Of a stretch of 7,060 bases of DNA, positions 6,961-7,060 are shown piece after piece (positions within the stretch are counted from its first letter, which is position 1; the number at the start of each line of letters is the position of its first letter). The position numbers and the translations under genes were made by a program. Location of the stretch: the NCBI GenBank assembly GCA_002392835.1, contig DGHX01000178.1:1-7060 (forward strand), written 5' to 3'. Under the pieces are notes generated by a model that was not told the origin of the DNA, ran no database searches, and worked only from the letters and a program-made list of their open reading frames with translations. Source of the DNA: Prevotella sp. UBA3837 (GTDB lineage: Bacteria; Bacteroidota; Bacteroidia; Bacteroidales; Bacteroidaceae).

Positions 6961-7011
6961 AAGCAAAACCACCACTTTCGTCACCCCAAAACTGCCACTT
7001 TCAGTACCTCC

Positions 7012-7046
7012 AAACTGCCACTTTTGCTCTTCAATAGTGGCAGTTT
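7012..7046. repeat. inverted repeat with 11-bp arms
   Basis: AAACTGCCACT (7012-7022) and AGTGGCAGTTT (7036-7046) are exact reverse complements separated by 13 bases. The arms are the last direct unit and the inverted unit of the repeat array. In RNA this could form a hairpin, but there is no T run after it within the window, so a terminator is not supported. Confidence 0.5.
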
Positions 7047-7060
7047 CACTCGCGCATCCC

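Larger units (their letters stand above)
6899..7046 (+). repeat. array of AAAACtGCCACTTTC-type repeats
   Basis: Five direct units share a core close to AAAACNGCCACTTT, with CCACTTT starting at 6907, 6950, 6972, 6995 and 7018. Spacings are 43, 22, 23 and 23 bases, so the first gap fits two periods with one lost unit. A sixth copy lies inverted at 7036-7046 (AGTGGCAGTTT). The units are too short and too close for a CRISPR array. The array may continue beyond the window. Candidate roles are a multi-site protein-binding region or an intergenic repeat family. Confidence 0.65.

Noticed and set aside
6899..7046. CRISPR array
   Set aside because: Units are about 15 bases with gaps of only about 7 bases, the copies are imperfect, and one copy is inverted. 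No cas genes are present; the Cas4-like nuclease fold belongs to a helicase fusion.

Overview
The window reads as chromosomal DNA from a Bacteroidales bacterium, most likely a Prevotella-like genus. Three points support this. There is a Bacteroidetes-type promoter -7 box (TAACTTTGC) before the first gene. The translation starts are A-rich or featureless, with no Shine-Dalgarno sequence. The proteins also look like Bacteroidales proteins. The coding DNA is visibly GC-rich with mostly C or G in third codon positions, while both flanks are AT-rich. That argues against low-GC Bacteroides and for a GC-richer relative. The genus is an inference.

Layout: 1-176 is a promoter and leader region. Three genes on the + strand then follow closely: 177-2258 (secreted protein of carbohydrate-active-enzyme type), 2260-3252 (alpha/beta hydrolase fused to a HAD-like domain) and 3280-6696 (Dna2-like nuclease-helicase). 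Gaps are 1 and 27 bases, so they probably form one transcription unit. From 6697 to 7060 there is no gene that I can support, only AT-rich DNA with an array of GCCACTTT-cored repeats and several palindromes.

How the genes work together is not obvious. The first product is exported and looks like an (alpha/alpha)-barrel polysaccharide-processing enzyme. The second is a cytoplasmic YqiA-like serine hydrolase whose C-terminal HAD-like half has lost its expected catalytic residues. The third has a complete PD-(D/E)XK nuclease motif set followed by a complete superfamily 1 helicase motif set. Genes 2 and 3 could form a functional pair, but nothing in the sequence proves it.

The most unusual structure is in the third gene. 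Its helicase half contains three separate stretches built from one degenerate heptamer, (T/C)CACCCA, each placed between conserved helicase motifs and each translated as Ser/Pro/Thr/His-rich sequence. The first has regularly spaced CCC runs, so its complementary strand matches a G-quadruplex pattern. The other main points are the inactivated-looking HAD domain, the repeat array beyond the last gene, and a palindrome sitting at the expected transcription start.
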